Shown: positions 43,861 to 55,632 of the stretch, piece by piece
Position numbering within the stretch: position 1 is the first letter of the stretch
Layout: the number at the start of each line of letters is the position of its first letter
Source: Macrocystis pyrifera
Lineage: Eukaryota > Sar > Phaeophyceae > Laminariales > Laminariaceae
Direction: 5' to 3'
DNA: 64,000 nt
Assembly: GCA_031763025.1 (NCBI GenBank)
Contig: JASSKH010000032.1
Location: forward strand, 3,241,001 to 3,305,000
The notes under the pieces: model-generated
Database searches by the model: none
Told to the model about the DNA's origin: nothing
Seen by the model: the letters and a program-made list of their open reading frames with translations, nothing else
Program-made: the position numbers and the translations under genes

Positions 43861-46304
43861 CAACCCGTGCCCGCGATTTCAACCGCTGGCTTGTCGGTTA
43901 AGCGGCCCGACGGGCGCTTTTGCCTGCGAAGAAGTCATTCTGAGGTCGCGGTTTGAGCATGATTTTAATCGCATTCTGAACACCTTGTAGTAACGCCTCG
44001 CTTTTGCCGTATTGTTTTCTCGTTTTTTCGAAGCCGGGGTGGGGTGCATGCGCTGTCACGTCTTCCGATGCTAGCGAACAAGTGGGATTTGAATGAAAAT
44101 AGGAGTGAAAACAATGTGAAGGAGAGGGTTGTTTGAATATCGGCTGTACGATGCCTCGTACGATGGACCGTGGGCGAGCTTGGTGACACCATCCTCATGT
44201 CATTCGATGCCGTGGGTGTTTTCGGTAGGTAGGGCGTTTGACACCTCTCACCTGAAAGGTGGTGTCTGCTGGGCAATAGTTCAGGTGCGATACCTGACCA
44301 ATTATTCTGGCCGGCTCGCATGATAAAATAACCCCTCTATGTGTACAATGTGTGCGCATCTCATGACTGGGCTGGTTGTCCCCAAAGCTTGGAAGTTGGG
44401 GCTTGAGACTACAGGCATACATGAGCAAGCAGTAGAGGTGTGGAGACTTCGGGTCAGTACGAAACCTGAGTGCCGTATGTTTGTTGTCTCGAACTAGTGC
44501 GAGCTTCTCCTGTGGTTTGCACCGCACCGGAAACTCGGGGGGGCCTCAGAGATGGCTGAAGCCGATTGTCACCGGCGATGGAGATCTGTGCACGGGAAGA
44601 AACCAAGACGGGCAACATTTAAGGTCAACCATTTACAGGAAAACTCAGACTCCTCGCAATCCGGCACATGAAATACGGGAGAAGCTTGTACGTGAACGAA
44701 GTAGCGCCCCCCGTAGAGGAAGTAGCGTACAAAATGAGTCTGTATTGGAGGAGATAATTAGGCATATCTGTATCGGGGACTGGGAAAGAGTGTGGATTGA
44801 CTGACATGAGGGGGCGGCATACATTCTTTTCGAGAAGGCATCACGTGCAGGCCATCATTCCCGGGTCAGGTACGAGCAAGACGGGGTTCTTGCAGCAAGA
44901 GTAGGCAACTGTAAGGGTAGTCGCTGATCAGCCAAGCCCGGAGTTTGTACCCAATTTATTTAACCCGCCCCACCCCCCCCCCCTCCCCCCTCCCAATTTG
45001 CGGTTCGAAGGGAGGGAGGCTGTACAAGTAGCCGAGGTCCCGAACTTTTTTCTGTTGTGTTTCTATTAACTTCAACCGGAGGAGTCGAATAGGTCGGTAC
45101 CGTTCGGAGGCTTGGCCATCAGAGACAACTGTAGGCCGTACAGGTAGTGAACTCGGCGGGTACCATAGTAGGGAGAGCGAGACGGTAAAATGTGCACGCG
45201 AAATATCCGAGAGATTGCAGGAGGCTGCGATACATGCATCAGACAGAGGGGAACCTTTTCTCTCCGATAATTCCCAACAGAAAAAAATGAGGACTCCGTT
45301 TGAAAAATAAACAAAAACCTGCAAGCTGGACAACACCGAGGGCACCGTGGTGGTCTCGCGCGCGAGGGCATGCAGGCGGGGGTGCGCAAGGGTTGCTCAA
45401 CAAGATGTTAATTTGTTGTAGACTCTGTGCCAGGAGGACGTGGGAGAAGAAAAAGTGTGCGCCGGCCTGACACTCGGTTTTCGCATTCACCGTCGATCGA
45501 CTAATGGAGCCGAAGCCACCTGTGCTCAGAGCGCGGATGTACCCCAACCTGTTTCACGAGAACATCGCCTGATAAATACGGGGAATCGCGGGCGCCAGGG
45601 TGTTCGACGTTCAGTTTTCCACAGAATTGCGGCTTTAACTTGGTCGCTCCTCAGGTATCCACGCTCTTCTTACGTATTGTATTCACGGCGCGAATGCACG
45701 GTTCGGAACGTGGAGGGCATTTACGTACCGGCAGCGTGCTGCCACAAATAATGCCCGTCATACGAACAATATAAGGGTAGCATGGCCGCGCGCATCCAAG
45801 TAAACATCTCCAGACGGTGGGTCAGCCGGTATGAGGTGCACACCGAGCGGAACCAGCTGGAGCCTGTCTTCTGACGCGTTAGACGTTTACCTATGCAGGT
45901 CTCCCGTAATTATGTCTTTTTCAAAAACCCACCAAATTTTGACGTCATCACAACACGCCACAGAGCAGCCGCCCAACCCCATGTACCCAGCGCGCGCCAG
46001 CCACAGCGAGCACAAAGCGTAGCCGCGCGACTGCTGGGTCGCAAACGAGACCGGCCGTTGCTGAAGTGGGCCGCCTGGTACTTTCTACCTTATCATCTAT
46101 TCGAGACGTCGAAAGTACCTACACCATTGACGACATTGGTGCCAATAGCACCAGCTCAAAGAAAAGTCAGTCGAGTTGCCCGAAGAAACTTCTATGGAGT
46201 CATAATTCCGGTGAGATATTGAGGTCCTCATTTGAGGAGGTCAGAACATAAGGCACAACCCCTAAAGGGCAGTGCTCGACCGCTAGACCATGAGTCTACC
46301 ATGT
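43861..46304. other. Gene-free stretch
   Basis: Only short frames without motifs are seen. A C-rich run lies at about 44967-44994. A possible degenerate tRNA D-arm-like word lies at about 46280 (minus), without a matching T-arm. No repeats are shared with other parts beyond the small AATTGAGGAG-type hairpin near 46221. Confidence 0.4.
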
Positions 46305-47386
46305 GTCTTTGACTGGTCGAAGTTCACAGCCTGAGGAGACATCTTTAATGACTAATACGACATCAGAAAACACAATGTTTCGCAGACTTGGGGGTCACTC
46401 AAACCCTTTGATGGCTGCCGTGGTTACCCATTTGCCGAGCCCCGACACGGCAAGCCCCCTCGGCCGGGAAACACGGCGAAAGGTCCGGTAGAAGTCAACT
46501 CAAAGACAAAGAGTCTCAATACTCTCGGGTAGGAACGTGCGCAGCGGCTGGCTGAAGCCCACGTTTGGAACATACCAGGGCAGGTGTACCCGGGACTGTC
46601 GACGCTCGACCTCGTACAGGCCACTAAATCATGCATTTTGAGCCCCGGGGGCTACTGGACGGCATAGATAGGTTGGTTGAAACCGGAGATGGACAATCAC
46701 TCCAGCCCCTCGGACCAAGTGGCGCCGTCAATGGGCTGGTTGAACTCGTCGGCCAGGAACAATTCCCGCAGACCAGCGGAAACTTCACGCCGTCGAAGAG
46801 CCTTTTGCGAATCCCACCCCCTGCCCCCAATGATAGGGGAGATAATCCTGATGGCTCGGATGGGGGATTGAAATCCCGACACCTCTTTACACTCGGGCCA
46901 AGTCACAGGGTCCACAGGTCGATTGAAGCTGCAGAGGTACATCTCGTCCAAGCCCTGAAATCACCGCACCATTTCCATGTCGATGCGACAAGCGATCAGC
47001 GGACCACGCTCGACTTTGCGTTCGTCGTTGTTTTCCTCCTCCTGCTTCCACTCTTCCTGCACTTCCCGCCCGCGTTCATATACGTACCCTTTTCAGGGTT
47101 ATCGAAACTCCAGTTTACCCTCAGCACCAGCCAAGGCACCAGTATTTTGGAGTACCCCCCTCCCCTCCGCGTGAAGAACGACCAGCAAAAACATTGTCAA
47201 GAGCGTGGACGATGCTTGATCGGTTACCTTCAAACTCGGCCACGGGAAAATTTCGCGACACGATTGGCTAAGGATAACGCACGATTCCCTCCAAGCTCCA
47301 ATTGTCTTCCAGGAAGCCAGAAATCGCCGCCGATAAAACGCCCACAAAGCTCGTGGATGTTTGTGCTGCTCGCCCGAGTCCTTAAT
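46305..47386 (-). pseudogene. FNIP/LRR-like gene 4, decayed pseudogene
   Basis: The minus strand aligns with the other three genes from the start region (47386) to near the end (about 46305). The start codon is changed (ATTAAGGACTCGGGCGAGCA where the others have ATGGAGGAC). The conserved SGFLED-like segment is present. An in-frame stop follows soon after, and pieces such as FNRPVDPVTWP and GLRELFLADEFNQPIDGATW appear in different frames. Several frameshifts and stops follow. The acidic linker is largely lost. It lies in inverted orientation about 2.9 kb from gene 3, consistent with a local duplication that inverted and decayed. Confidence 0.75.
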
Positions 47387-49447
47387 CGTTTCCGTTAACG
47401 CTAGAACACGGTGTGTTGCTTGCTATGCCTCAGTATCAACCTGGGTGTTGCCCAAACCGAGAGCGACAGCCAAGCGCGTGGGGAAACAAGTGCTCTGGTC
47501 AGTCGTTCAGATGAAGGCGAATTGCGCGGGGCAGGGAAGCATTGTGGAAATTTTGTACTACAGGACGAAACGCAATGGACAACATCGACACGGGCGCGAT
47601 CGGCATCACTTCTCTCGTATAATGTACGCAACTTGGCAGACAAGTATAAAATACTACTGGGTACTAGAAATACAAGGGAGCTCATCGGCGATGACGAGGC
47701 GCGTGAGCGCGAAGCGGTAACCTTTGCGCCTTCCTCGAAGTAAAATAATGCCCTCCAATAAATGTGAACTATACACCGCTCTGGGTACCCATTCAACCAC
47801 TGTTCTCCTTGTGAATTCCCTTGTATGTGTCCGTCGATGTGTATACGCCTCGTTTAGGACAGAAGCGTCAACCAATTCCAACGTAGACACGGCACACATA
47901 CCAGTCCCGATTGATTCTGCGAACGCCAATTAACATAGGAGCACCTTGTCGTCGTGGTTTCCTTGAGAGGCGGTAGTGTTTGTGTGCTGGGACAGGTGTA
48001 ATAGCGTGTGGTCTTACATGGCAGGGCTAGACAGCTCTTGTCTGTACAAATCTGCCGATTCCTGGCCACGTGACACCGTAGCAAGAAACATTATCCCCGC
48101 TGCGCCCCCGTCACCACGTGCGCCGCTCAGGGCAAGCCAACGTCCAGCGTCCTACGACTATCACTTGTACATGCCTGGAAGAGAACGCCCAGTGTGTATT
48201 CGGCATGCCTGGTTGACATGAATTGTTTAAGCTGTCCCCAAGGCCAAGTCTGGCCGGTTCATGTCAGGATTTCGTTCGAGGAAGATAACGAAGCAAACAT
48301 AGAGCAGCAACAACCCTGGGGTTCTATTGGGTCTGTCCGGAGACGTTAGAAGAGCTGCGCGCTGAAGCGTGCGGAGCACAAAGCCGGTGTAGTACCGCGA
48401 TAGTCGGTTCTGTCTCAAACGCTGACATTGAGTCGCGTCGTGGCTTGATCACGTCCCGGCGAGTAGCGTGGGGACCGGACCCGGTAAAAAACCTCATCGG
48501 GTCCCGTGATGACTAGATCCCGCACAAACAATCTCGGTGGTGGCTGATACCCGCCACGGACATTACCACGGTGGCTAGACGTCATAGAAACGATGCTATG
48601 ATGATGTTCCGGGGGAGCTGGTTCCCGCCGGATATGATCCCGGGATCTCACTGCGTCCAGAGGAATGCTCTTGAAAATATCATTCATTTTGAAGCCATCT
48701 ATCCAACCATTCATTCAGACGTACGAAATCTGTATGTGCATCAGGGAACATATGTTTCGTCCACTGCCGTGTATCGCGCTCAGCGAAGACGGCACGAAAG
48801 GCAGTCCCAACGGGGTCTGTGCACGCACGCAAACTGACGAAACCTGCTCGTGCTTTTTCCGTTTTTTTTTTTTTGTCGATGAGGGTTATCTGGTCAACGC
48901 GGGGCGGTAACGTGATTTTCACAGGCGTGTCTGGGCCATGGTTTTCAAACGTCCGGAACGCTATATCTGGTGTATAATAGGAGCCGGTTCCAACGACCAG
49001 CGAAACCATTTTGTGTTCACCACTTTGCGCCATGGTTTATGAGAGTCGCGAAACACTATCCAGCATGGATATTCCTCATAACAATGTGAGGAGCCCAACA
49101 TGGCGCTGGCCGTTTTCGTGGTTGGTTGTTTTCATTCTTGAAGCGCAAATATACGAATTTTAGGGATTGTCAGCCAACATTGACCTTCACAGATGCACGG
49201 AAAAGGAAAAAAAAAAGAAGAGAAAATGTAAGTCCGGACGTTTAACGTACGGCCATGATGACCAACCATGCCCAAGTTTGTTTACAAACTCCCAACATCC
49301 ATGGCGTCAACATGGGTTTGGTGCAACAGAAACAAATTCCATACATTGTGTAGGAAATGAGCAACTGTGGTCGGAATGAGGCCCACAATGAACCGAAAAC
49401 CGGCCTTAAGTAGGCCTAATTTCCTGTTGAAGGGTTCGTATTCATTT
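47387..49447. other. Gene-poor stretch with one weak minus frame
   Basis: A 117-codon minus frame at 49033-48680 starts well (MAQSGEHKMVSLVVGTGSYY) and has mixed composition, but no family or splice support. An adjacent minus frame (48714-48415) is low-complexity and CGGGA-rich. The rest holds no repeats or RNA genes that I can identify. Confidence 0.3.
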
Positions 49448-49545
49448 TTAACTCTTTTAAGACCGCAGTCGCGTATTTCGGGACAAACCAGTCAAACTCT
49501 AAGTAGTTCGTCTCTAAAACCGAACTGCGGTCCTGAAAGGGATAA
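49448..49545. mobile_element. TTAA-type fold-back MITE, copy 1 (diverged)
   Basis: A 98-base imperfect palindrome begins TTAACTCTTTTAAGACCGCAGT, with its complement at the right end (ACTGCGGTCCTGAAAGGGATAA). It contains GGGACAAACCAGTC in the middle. It shares arms and middle with the better preserved copy at 62237-62333. The left edge is TTAA, and the right edge is a mutated form. It is non-coding and has no transposase. Confidence 0.6.
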
Positions 49546-50300
49546 GAACATTTGGTGTCAATCAAAACCAGTATAAAATGCGCTGGTGCCGTCACATCGC
49601 GGGTCAAACAATCAATGTCGTACGATCGTCACCACGACGGTGTATGCAGGTGCCCTGGTTTGTCATTTGCGTCTTAAATCCTGATACAGTAGTTCTTCGT
49701 TTTTGTTTCCCTGCCTGCTCAAGTAATCTAAATGTTGAAACAATCGCAGTTGCCATTATCTCGCGAAGTACAGCTCCGATGTACACATGTTGTGTACTGA
49801 TGCGTCCCCCTTGTTGACGCGTTGATGTGGAACTGTCTGGTGACGGGCGTCGGGTAATCCAGCGTATTCAATGTTTCAAGGTCCCGAAGTGAAAGGTCAT
49901 GCATCTTCCTGGAACTAGCTCGCAACGCGCTTTGTTTTCTGGACGAAATAGATTTACCGAGCGAGGGCGACCACAAATTCTAGGCCGATATGCGCCGTGT
50001 CCTTGAGATAAGCTGCTAGTGATGCAGTCAAGCCCGCCATACTGTTGTAGGAACGGAGAGGCTCTGTTGTAAATATCGTAGCGGTGGCACCTGGTAACTC
50101 TGCTCGCCGTGTGTTGGGTATTTACAACGGAACTCGCCAACAAAGGATACACCCATTCCGTTGCGAGTCAACCAGAGCCCCGGTCATCCCCCACTTATTC
50201 GCGGTAGACCTCGAATTCGCCGTTTTTTGGTGACGACACACGTCCACGCGAACGATTGGCCGATGCATTCATCGTGCCCGTGCACGGTCCAGCCCACATT

Positions 50301-51822
50301 CTAGTTTCTCTCGAACTCGATGTGGAGGTCTTTCTCCTTAACCTCAAACGGGAAGTGGTCGGCTCCGGCAATCACCCAGAAGCTCCGCCGCTACTTCCCG
50401 GACTACATCAAGCGTACAAACGTCGCCGCCGCCCTCTGGTGACGCACTGAAAAAAATCATACCCCGAGGAAACTCGATGGATCCTTCGGGTAGCCGTGCC
50501 CTCGTCATCGCCCAACGTCCCTCGGTATAATGGCTTCCTGTGACTTCGTCCAAGTCTAAGCGACCCATCATGACCGGGTGCGCTGTAATCAGCGCTGGTG
50601 TCGGCAACGGTGCCACGAGGGCCTCGAAATCGACGCCGTAAAATGTAATTGTTGATCGGGACCTGTCATTGGACCATGCTGGGTCGCGAGTGCGCGCAGG
50701 GCAAGGTTTGTGGCGATCCCATCTCGTGCCGCTTTGCAGTTGGCCCGTAGGCACGCTTGGATATCTGCGGCGTGGGGGGGGAGCCTCCGTGGACGTCGGG
50801 TCGAACGTTGTGTTGCACTCACTAACCTTCACCGTTCTTTCGGACTGCTGGTGCGCCCTGATAACCTCTGCAACATCTTGTCGGCGGTTGAGAACAACGA
50901 GCAACTTCACGTCCTTACAAAGCCACTGTCCGTACAGCCCACGAAAGAAATGGCCAATGACGCCGCCAGACCCCCCTCTAGCGCGCACTGCTACTTACCG
51001 CCACCATATATCTCCACGGGCACGCCCATTGAGTGCGCGGTGGGCTCGTAAAAGATGTCGTCCGCGATAGCGTCCGGGAAGACATCGCGCACGAACTGGG
51101 TCGGCCCTGCCGACTTGTTGGCATGCCTGGACCCTGCAACGTGAACCGAACGACAGGGTTTGCGGTGGTAACGGGAGGTACTACTAGTGCATCGGTGGTG
51201 TGGCTTGAGCTATATAGTCAGGTGCACTGAAACTGAAGGACGCTAGTATCGGAAATAAAACCGATCCAACGAAGTTGTAACCGCGGAATCTACCAAAACC
51301 TCCGCCGACCACTCCCTGAGAGTTTTGTTTCTATACTATTTTGCATCCCCCCCCCACCCAGCTCCCAGCGCTTTCACTCTGCGGAACAGTTGGTCGTTCG
51401 ACGAAGCCCACGCTTGAGGTCAACTGCCGTAAATGTATAATAGTATGGGACTGCATAAATGATCGGTTTCTTCCTCATCTCCACCTGCGCTGGCCATCAC
51501 ATACGGCAAAAAAGGCGCCTACTTCACTCGCCATATCCTCCAGCACCTCTTGCGCAATATTCTCGCATGATTCAGGCGAGTTGCACAACAACGTGAACAT
51601 TTCCTCCTCGTGATGGGCGTAGGGTCGTGCAGCCAGTCCCGCGCTTCTCGCGCTTGGTATATGCAGAGTCAACGGGGCACCTATCTCGCTTCTAAACCCG
51701 GTCAACCGCTCATCATTCGACGTCCAAGGCGGCGTGCGTAGCCGACTGCTGGACAGGGCGGGGGGCGACTTCCGCGGTGTCGCTGGACTTGGCGGAGTGT
51801 GGTTTCCGTGCACTGGAACCAC
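50301..51822 (-). CDS. Candidate multi-exon gene of unknown function
   Basis: Several protein-like minus-strand segments with splice-like borders line up. The first (51822-51485) ends near EVLEDMASEVGAFFAVCDGQ with donor CAG|GTGGAG. The second (51133-50999) is FVRDVFPDAIADDIFYEPTA, then HSMGVPVEIYGG, acceptor TTGCAG, donor GTAAGT. The third (50764-50663) is DIQACLRANCKAARDGIATN, then LALRALATQHGPMTG, acceptor CCGCAG; it joins the second in phase. A fourth (about 50657-50460) contains FYGVDFEALVAPLPTPALIT. The last (50382-50301) is FWVIAGADHFPFEVKEKDLH and ends at a TAG. A further segment (50925-50827, VKLLVVLNRRQDVAEVI) lies within the 234-base intron between the second and third. Not all junctions can be joined in frame, so it may be a damaged gene. 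The ADHFPFE word recalls the catalytic-histidine region of alpha/beta hydrolases, but this is weak. Confidence 0.4.
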
Positions 51823-53411
51823 TGCCTCCAGGCTGACGACGTCGTGTAAATATTCACCCTATTGGATGCATAGGTTCTGTTTACTCTCGCAGTAATGCCG
51901 CTCGACTCTATGACAGTAAGACACACACACTTTATCGTGGGGGGCACTAGCGGCATGCATGCTATCAATAGTGCATGCCGTGGCCAAAACGTATGTACTC
52001 AACGGTAGTCCCGGACATGTTGTGCGTCTAGTAGTCGCTTACCTCACCTCAGGTTTTTCTGGTGGTACAGCATCACACACGGCCTCATGTGTCTTTTTCG
52101 CGGAATACCGCGTATTAATAGATCTATTTATTATTAATAATAACAGTTGAAGAGCATGGTTACTGTGGTAAGTAACAAGTTCACGTCTGGGTTATAGAAT
52201 TCTAACAGAACTCACGTGTTGCCGCCCCACATTACCATACACTCGACGAACAGTAGGATATCATGCTCGCACACTTTGTGGAGGCAGTACGGCAGCTTCT
52301 GGTGCCGTATCACGAACGAACATGGCGCTTCGACACGTATTGTGTCGCGCGCTTCAGGGGCAATCAGTTCAATGGAATATTGTTGTAAAACTGCTACCTA
52401 TGCTGTTGTTGCTCCTGATGCGGGTACACATATATTCTGTCTACTTGTTGTGGGGGGTATGCGACCGGTGGACTTCGTATCTTGACACCCCGTGATATCT
52501 TGCTCGTACACATCACACCACCAACTGCACGACACATGATGGTACTCGTATTAATAGATGTGGCCGACAGCCAATGTACCCAATGTACACAAACGAGGTG
52601 TACGCAGCAGTGCAACCAATTTTGATTATGCTCGAGTCATGCGTGTGTACATCTGCTTGGAATCGTCACAAATACTTTGCGCTGGATAAGAAACACACTT
52701 GGCGTTACGCCATGCTCATCGTTGGCGGGACAGAGGGACATCGTGGTGACCAAAACGGCGGGATTGCCGAGCAAAGTATGTCTCTTTGGTGTGTTCGTCT
52801 ATTAATAGCGGTATGCACACGCAAAGTTCCCGAAGTATAACGTCTCCCAGCACGCCTACTTACTTGCGCAAAACCCAATCATCGCATCACTCATCAATAG
52901 CTATGCCTCGCTATACGACACAATCTCTACAATGTTGCGGTCCTGTTCACCCTCCCCTTGCGACGTGAGAAATGGGCTTACCTCCTAGGGATAGGGATAG
53001 GGACAACTTTTGTCAACTAAACGATTTTGAGGCGTTTCAGTCGATTTTCGTCCGCCTCGATGCCGGTCGAGCAACGTTTGCACAGCGATATATAGGCGGT
53101 GTGTATGGTGTGACGGCAAAGGACAACCACAGGAACTATACTGCTACTACTACTGCTGTGCTCTCAAGTGGTTGCAGGGGACACCCTGCTACTCTGACGC
53201 AGCTTTTGGGTCCACTATATACGTCAATGAAATTGCTGACGAGCTTGTCGATCATTAATACCAACCGCACAGCTCGAAAAACAGCAGAGACATCGGTGAG
53301 TGGTGATGGCGCAGGCAAACGGTGGCGACAGCAGGCACATGCGTACTGCTGTCCTCTCGATTGGCTGTGAGAATTGCACTGCTGCTCAGAACAACAGCAG
53401 ATGAGTACAGC
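51823..53411. other. Gene-free stretch
   Basis: No supported gene or repeat. Short frames on both strands lack motifs. The 3' end merges into the tandem array at 53.4 kb. Confidence 0.4.
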
Positions 53412-53956
53412 AGTTTTTTTTTCCGGTGGCGGTTGTTGATCGTTGTGGTCGGTGTCGTTTGGAGTCGGGATGCCATTTATGCTGTACATGCGCCCGCGCC
53501 CCCCCCAGCTCTGCCTACTATCCGTCCTCGGTGCTGCATCGTAGGCTCCGATACATCCAACTAGTCATAAAGTATACCCCGGATGTGCCACCGTACGCGC
53601 ATGGTTTTGCCTGCTGCTGGTGTGCTGCTGGGTGTCTGCTGCTGCTGGCGGATGAGTAGTTTTGTCTGGTGGCAGTTGATCGTTGATCGTTGTGGTAGGC
53701 GTGGTCGGGAGTCAGGATACATGGATACATGGATACATACATACGCCCGCACCCCAAGCTCTTCCTACTTATCCTCGATGATGCATCGTAGGCTCCGACA
53801 CTTGCAACTACAGGTACAGTAGTAGCCAAGAGTACACCTCGGGTGTGTCACCTCACGCAGTTTTGCCTGGTGGCAGTTATTATAGTTGGTTCTTGATCGG
53901 TGGGTGTGTTCGGGAGTCGGGTTACATACATGCCCCCGCACACCAAGCTCTGCCTA
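53412..53956 (+). repeat. Tandem array, left part (units ~210-236 bp)
   Basis: Units start with a GGTGGCGGTTGTTGATCGTTG-like block at about 53422, 53660 and 53870. Each passes through GGGAGTCGGGATACAT, CGCCCGCACCCCAAGCTC and GATGCATCGTAGGCTCC. The third unit is cut at GCCTA (53952-53956) by the copia element and continues after it at 60196. CTG-rich stretches lie inside the units. Confidence 0.75.
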
Positions 53957-54430
53957 TAGTATCGATATTGCGATATACCCTGGCACAGTGGCTGAGAAGC
54001 TGTGTCGTCGACTTGTCGAGGCAATGACACGTCTGATAGTGTAGCCTGGAAGAAGAGAGTCCTTCCACAGTGTGAAGAAGATGTAGAGATATTGTAACAC
54101 TGGCGCTTAGATGGCCAACACGCACAGATATAAATCACAGAGTATGCAGGAGCCGAGACGATGGCTGCTTCCTAGAGATGACCAGGACAGCTACGACCCA
54201 CACGAGAGAGACACGAGAGAGTAATCTACTTATCCACACGAGAGAGTGATCTACTTATCCACACGAGAGAGTGGTCTACTCGGCTAGCAAGCAGAGTATT
54301 CTACGGAAGTAATTCCTCGGCATATACATACGTTACATTCGAACAGACACATTGAGATCTACAATATTATACAAGAGCAGTGCTACTGAACATTGACTCA
54401 TACTGGCTATGTGCTAACATTTTCATAACA
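53957..54430 (-). repeat. Copia 3' LTR (474 bp)
   Basis: A direct repeat of 59670-60195. On the minus strand it starts TGTTATGAAAATGTTAGCAC and ends near CAATATCGATACTA. It lacks about 52 bases relative to the other LTR, because a tandem GAGAGAGACACGAGAGAGTG-type unit (54206-54275) is present in fewer copies. Confidence 0.88.
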
Positions 54431-54440
54431 CTCCCCCTCA
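54431..54440 (-). other. Copia polypurine tract
   Basis: On the minus strand TGAGGGGGAG directly precedes the TGTTA start of the 3' LTR. This is the expected primer for plus-strand synthesis and fixes the LTR border. Confidence 0.8.
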
Positions 54441-54736
54441 ATGAAAGTTGCTCTGAATTGTACCGAATTATTGATGATTACATCAAGCAAGTATTCGTTA
54501 CATGTGCAAGTTCAATCGTTTCATGTTTTATACGTACTACAATACATCCATGCGTTTGCAAAAGAAGTACCTGCTATTGTTTCTCTGACAAATCAAATTA
54601 CCAGAACTTTCAATCCTACATGGCTTGTTCAACCAGTGATAGTGTGAGACCGAATGCCGACTACTGAAAAAGTAAGCTGATTCACACAAACAGAACAGAG
54701 TAAAAAAAAACACACACACACAAACATCTAACACAA
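54441..54736 (-). other. Copia 3' untranslated segment
   Basis: About 300 bases between the purine tract and the end of the RNase H frame. It is AT-rich, with an ACACAC run at 54709-54723. No coding content. Confidence 0.5.
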
Positions 54737-55632
54737 TTATTTGAACTTGTTGTTGATGAAGGCGTTCACTTGGAAGTTGTCGATGATGCCTAGTAGATGT
54801 TTGAAGCGGTGCTTGTTAAGGTGCTTTGCACCGATGTCAGCAGGGTTGCTCTCGGTCGGGATGTAGTGGATGGAGATCTTTCCGACACCCGTTCTCGGAT
54901 ATAGAAGAAGCGTAGGGCGATGTGCTTCGTCCTTGAACTGAAGGAGCGATTTCCCAGCGCGTGTAGCGTTGCCGTGTTGTCGCAGTAGAGCGACACTTGC
55001 GCAAAATCCTTTCCGAACCCAAGCTAAGTCAGCATATTCGAACAAAATACTGCGTCCTTCATAGCTAGAGCCGAAGCAACTAGCTCCGCCTCTGTGGTCA
55101 ACATGGCAGTCAGACCTCGTAGTCCCGACTTGAAGCTCACCGGTGTGTTTCCTAGCATCATCAGGTAACAAGAGGTGGACTTTCCGTTGTCAGGGATGTT
55201 GGCCCAGTTGGAGTCCGAAAAGGCTGTAAGCTTGAAGCCTCCCTTCTTGTACGTGATGTTGAAATCGGTGGTGCCGGTCAGATAACGAAGAGTATGCTTT
55301 GCTGCCACCAAGTGCGTCTTGCTGGGTTTCGCCATTGGGCGAGCCAGCTGGCCCGTAGCATACATTATGTCACAACGAAGCCCTTGAGCAATGTACATCA
55401 GGCACCCCACGATGCCCTGATAACGTCTCGTTTCTTCTTCGTTCAGTAGTGTATCCTCCGGCTGATTGTTGGAAATCTCCGGACCATAACCAGGCGTGCT
55501 GGTTGGTTCACAGTCCGATATTCCGAACCTTTCGAGGATAGACTTACTGTAGGCTTCTTGGGAAATGGTCAATGTCCCGTTCTCACGGTTCCTTTTCTTT
55601 TCCATTCCCGATTTCAACAAGGACGGGGTCAA
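54737..55632 (-). pseudogene. Copia RT C-terminus and RNase H remnant
   Basis: The minus frame 55632-55024 starts after the missing RT core. It gives the copia connection region (ISQEAYSKSILERFGISDCE; YQGIVGCLMYIAQGLRCDI) and the RNase H motifs FSDSNWA and TTEAELVA, up to a stop at 55024-55026. The next part (about 55020-54895) continues with VSLYCDNTATLHALGN and RTKHIALRFFYIRE. Another frameshift near 54890 leads to SIHYIPTESNPADIGAKHL and the C-terminus near 54737. The metal-binding acids of RNase H are still recognisable. At least one stop and one frameshift inactivate the product. Confidence 0.85.

Noticed and set aside
46262-46320. tRNA D-arm-like word (minus strand) near GGTCTAGCGGTCGAGCA
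   Set aside because: No acceptor stem or T-arm at the required distances.
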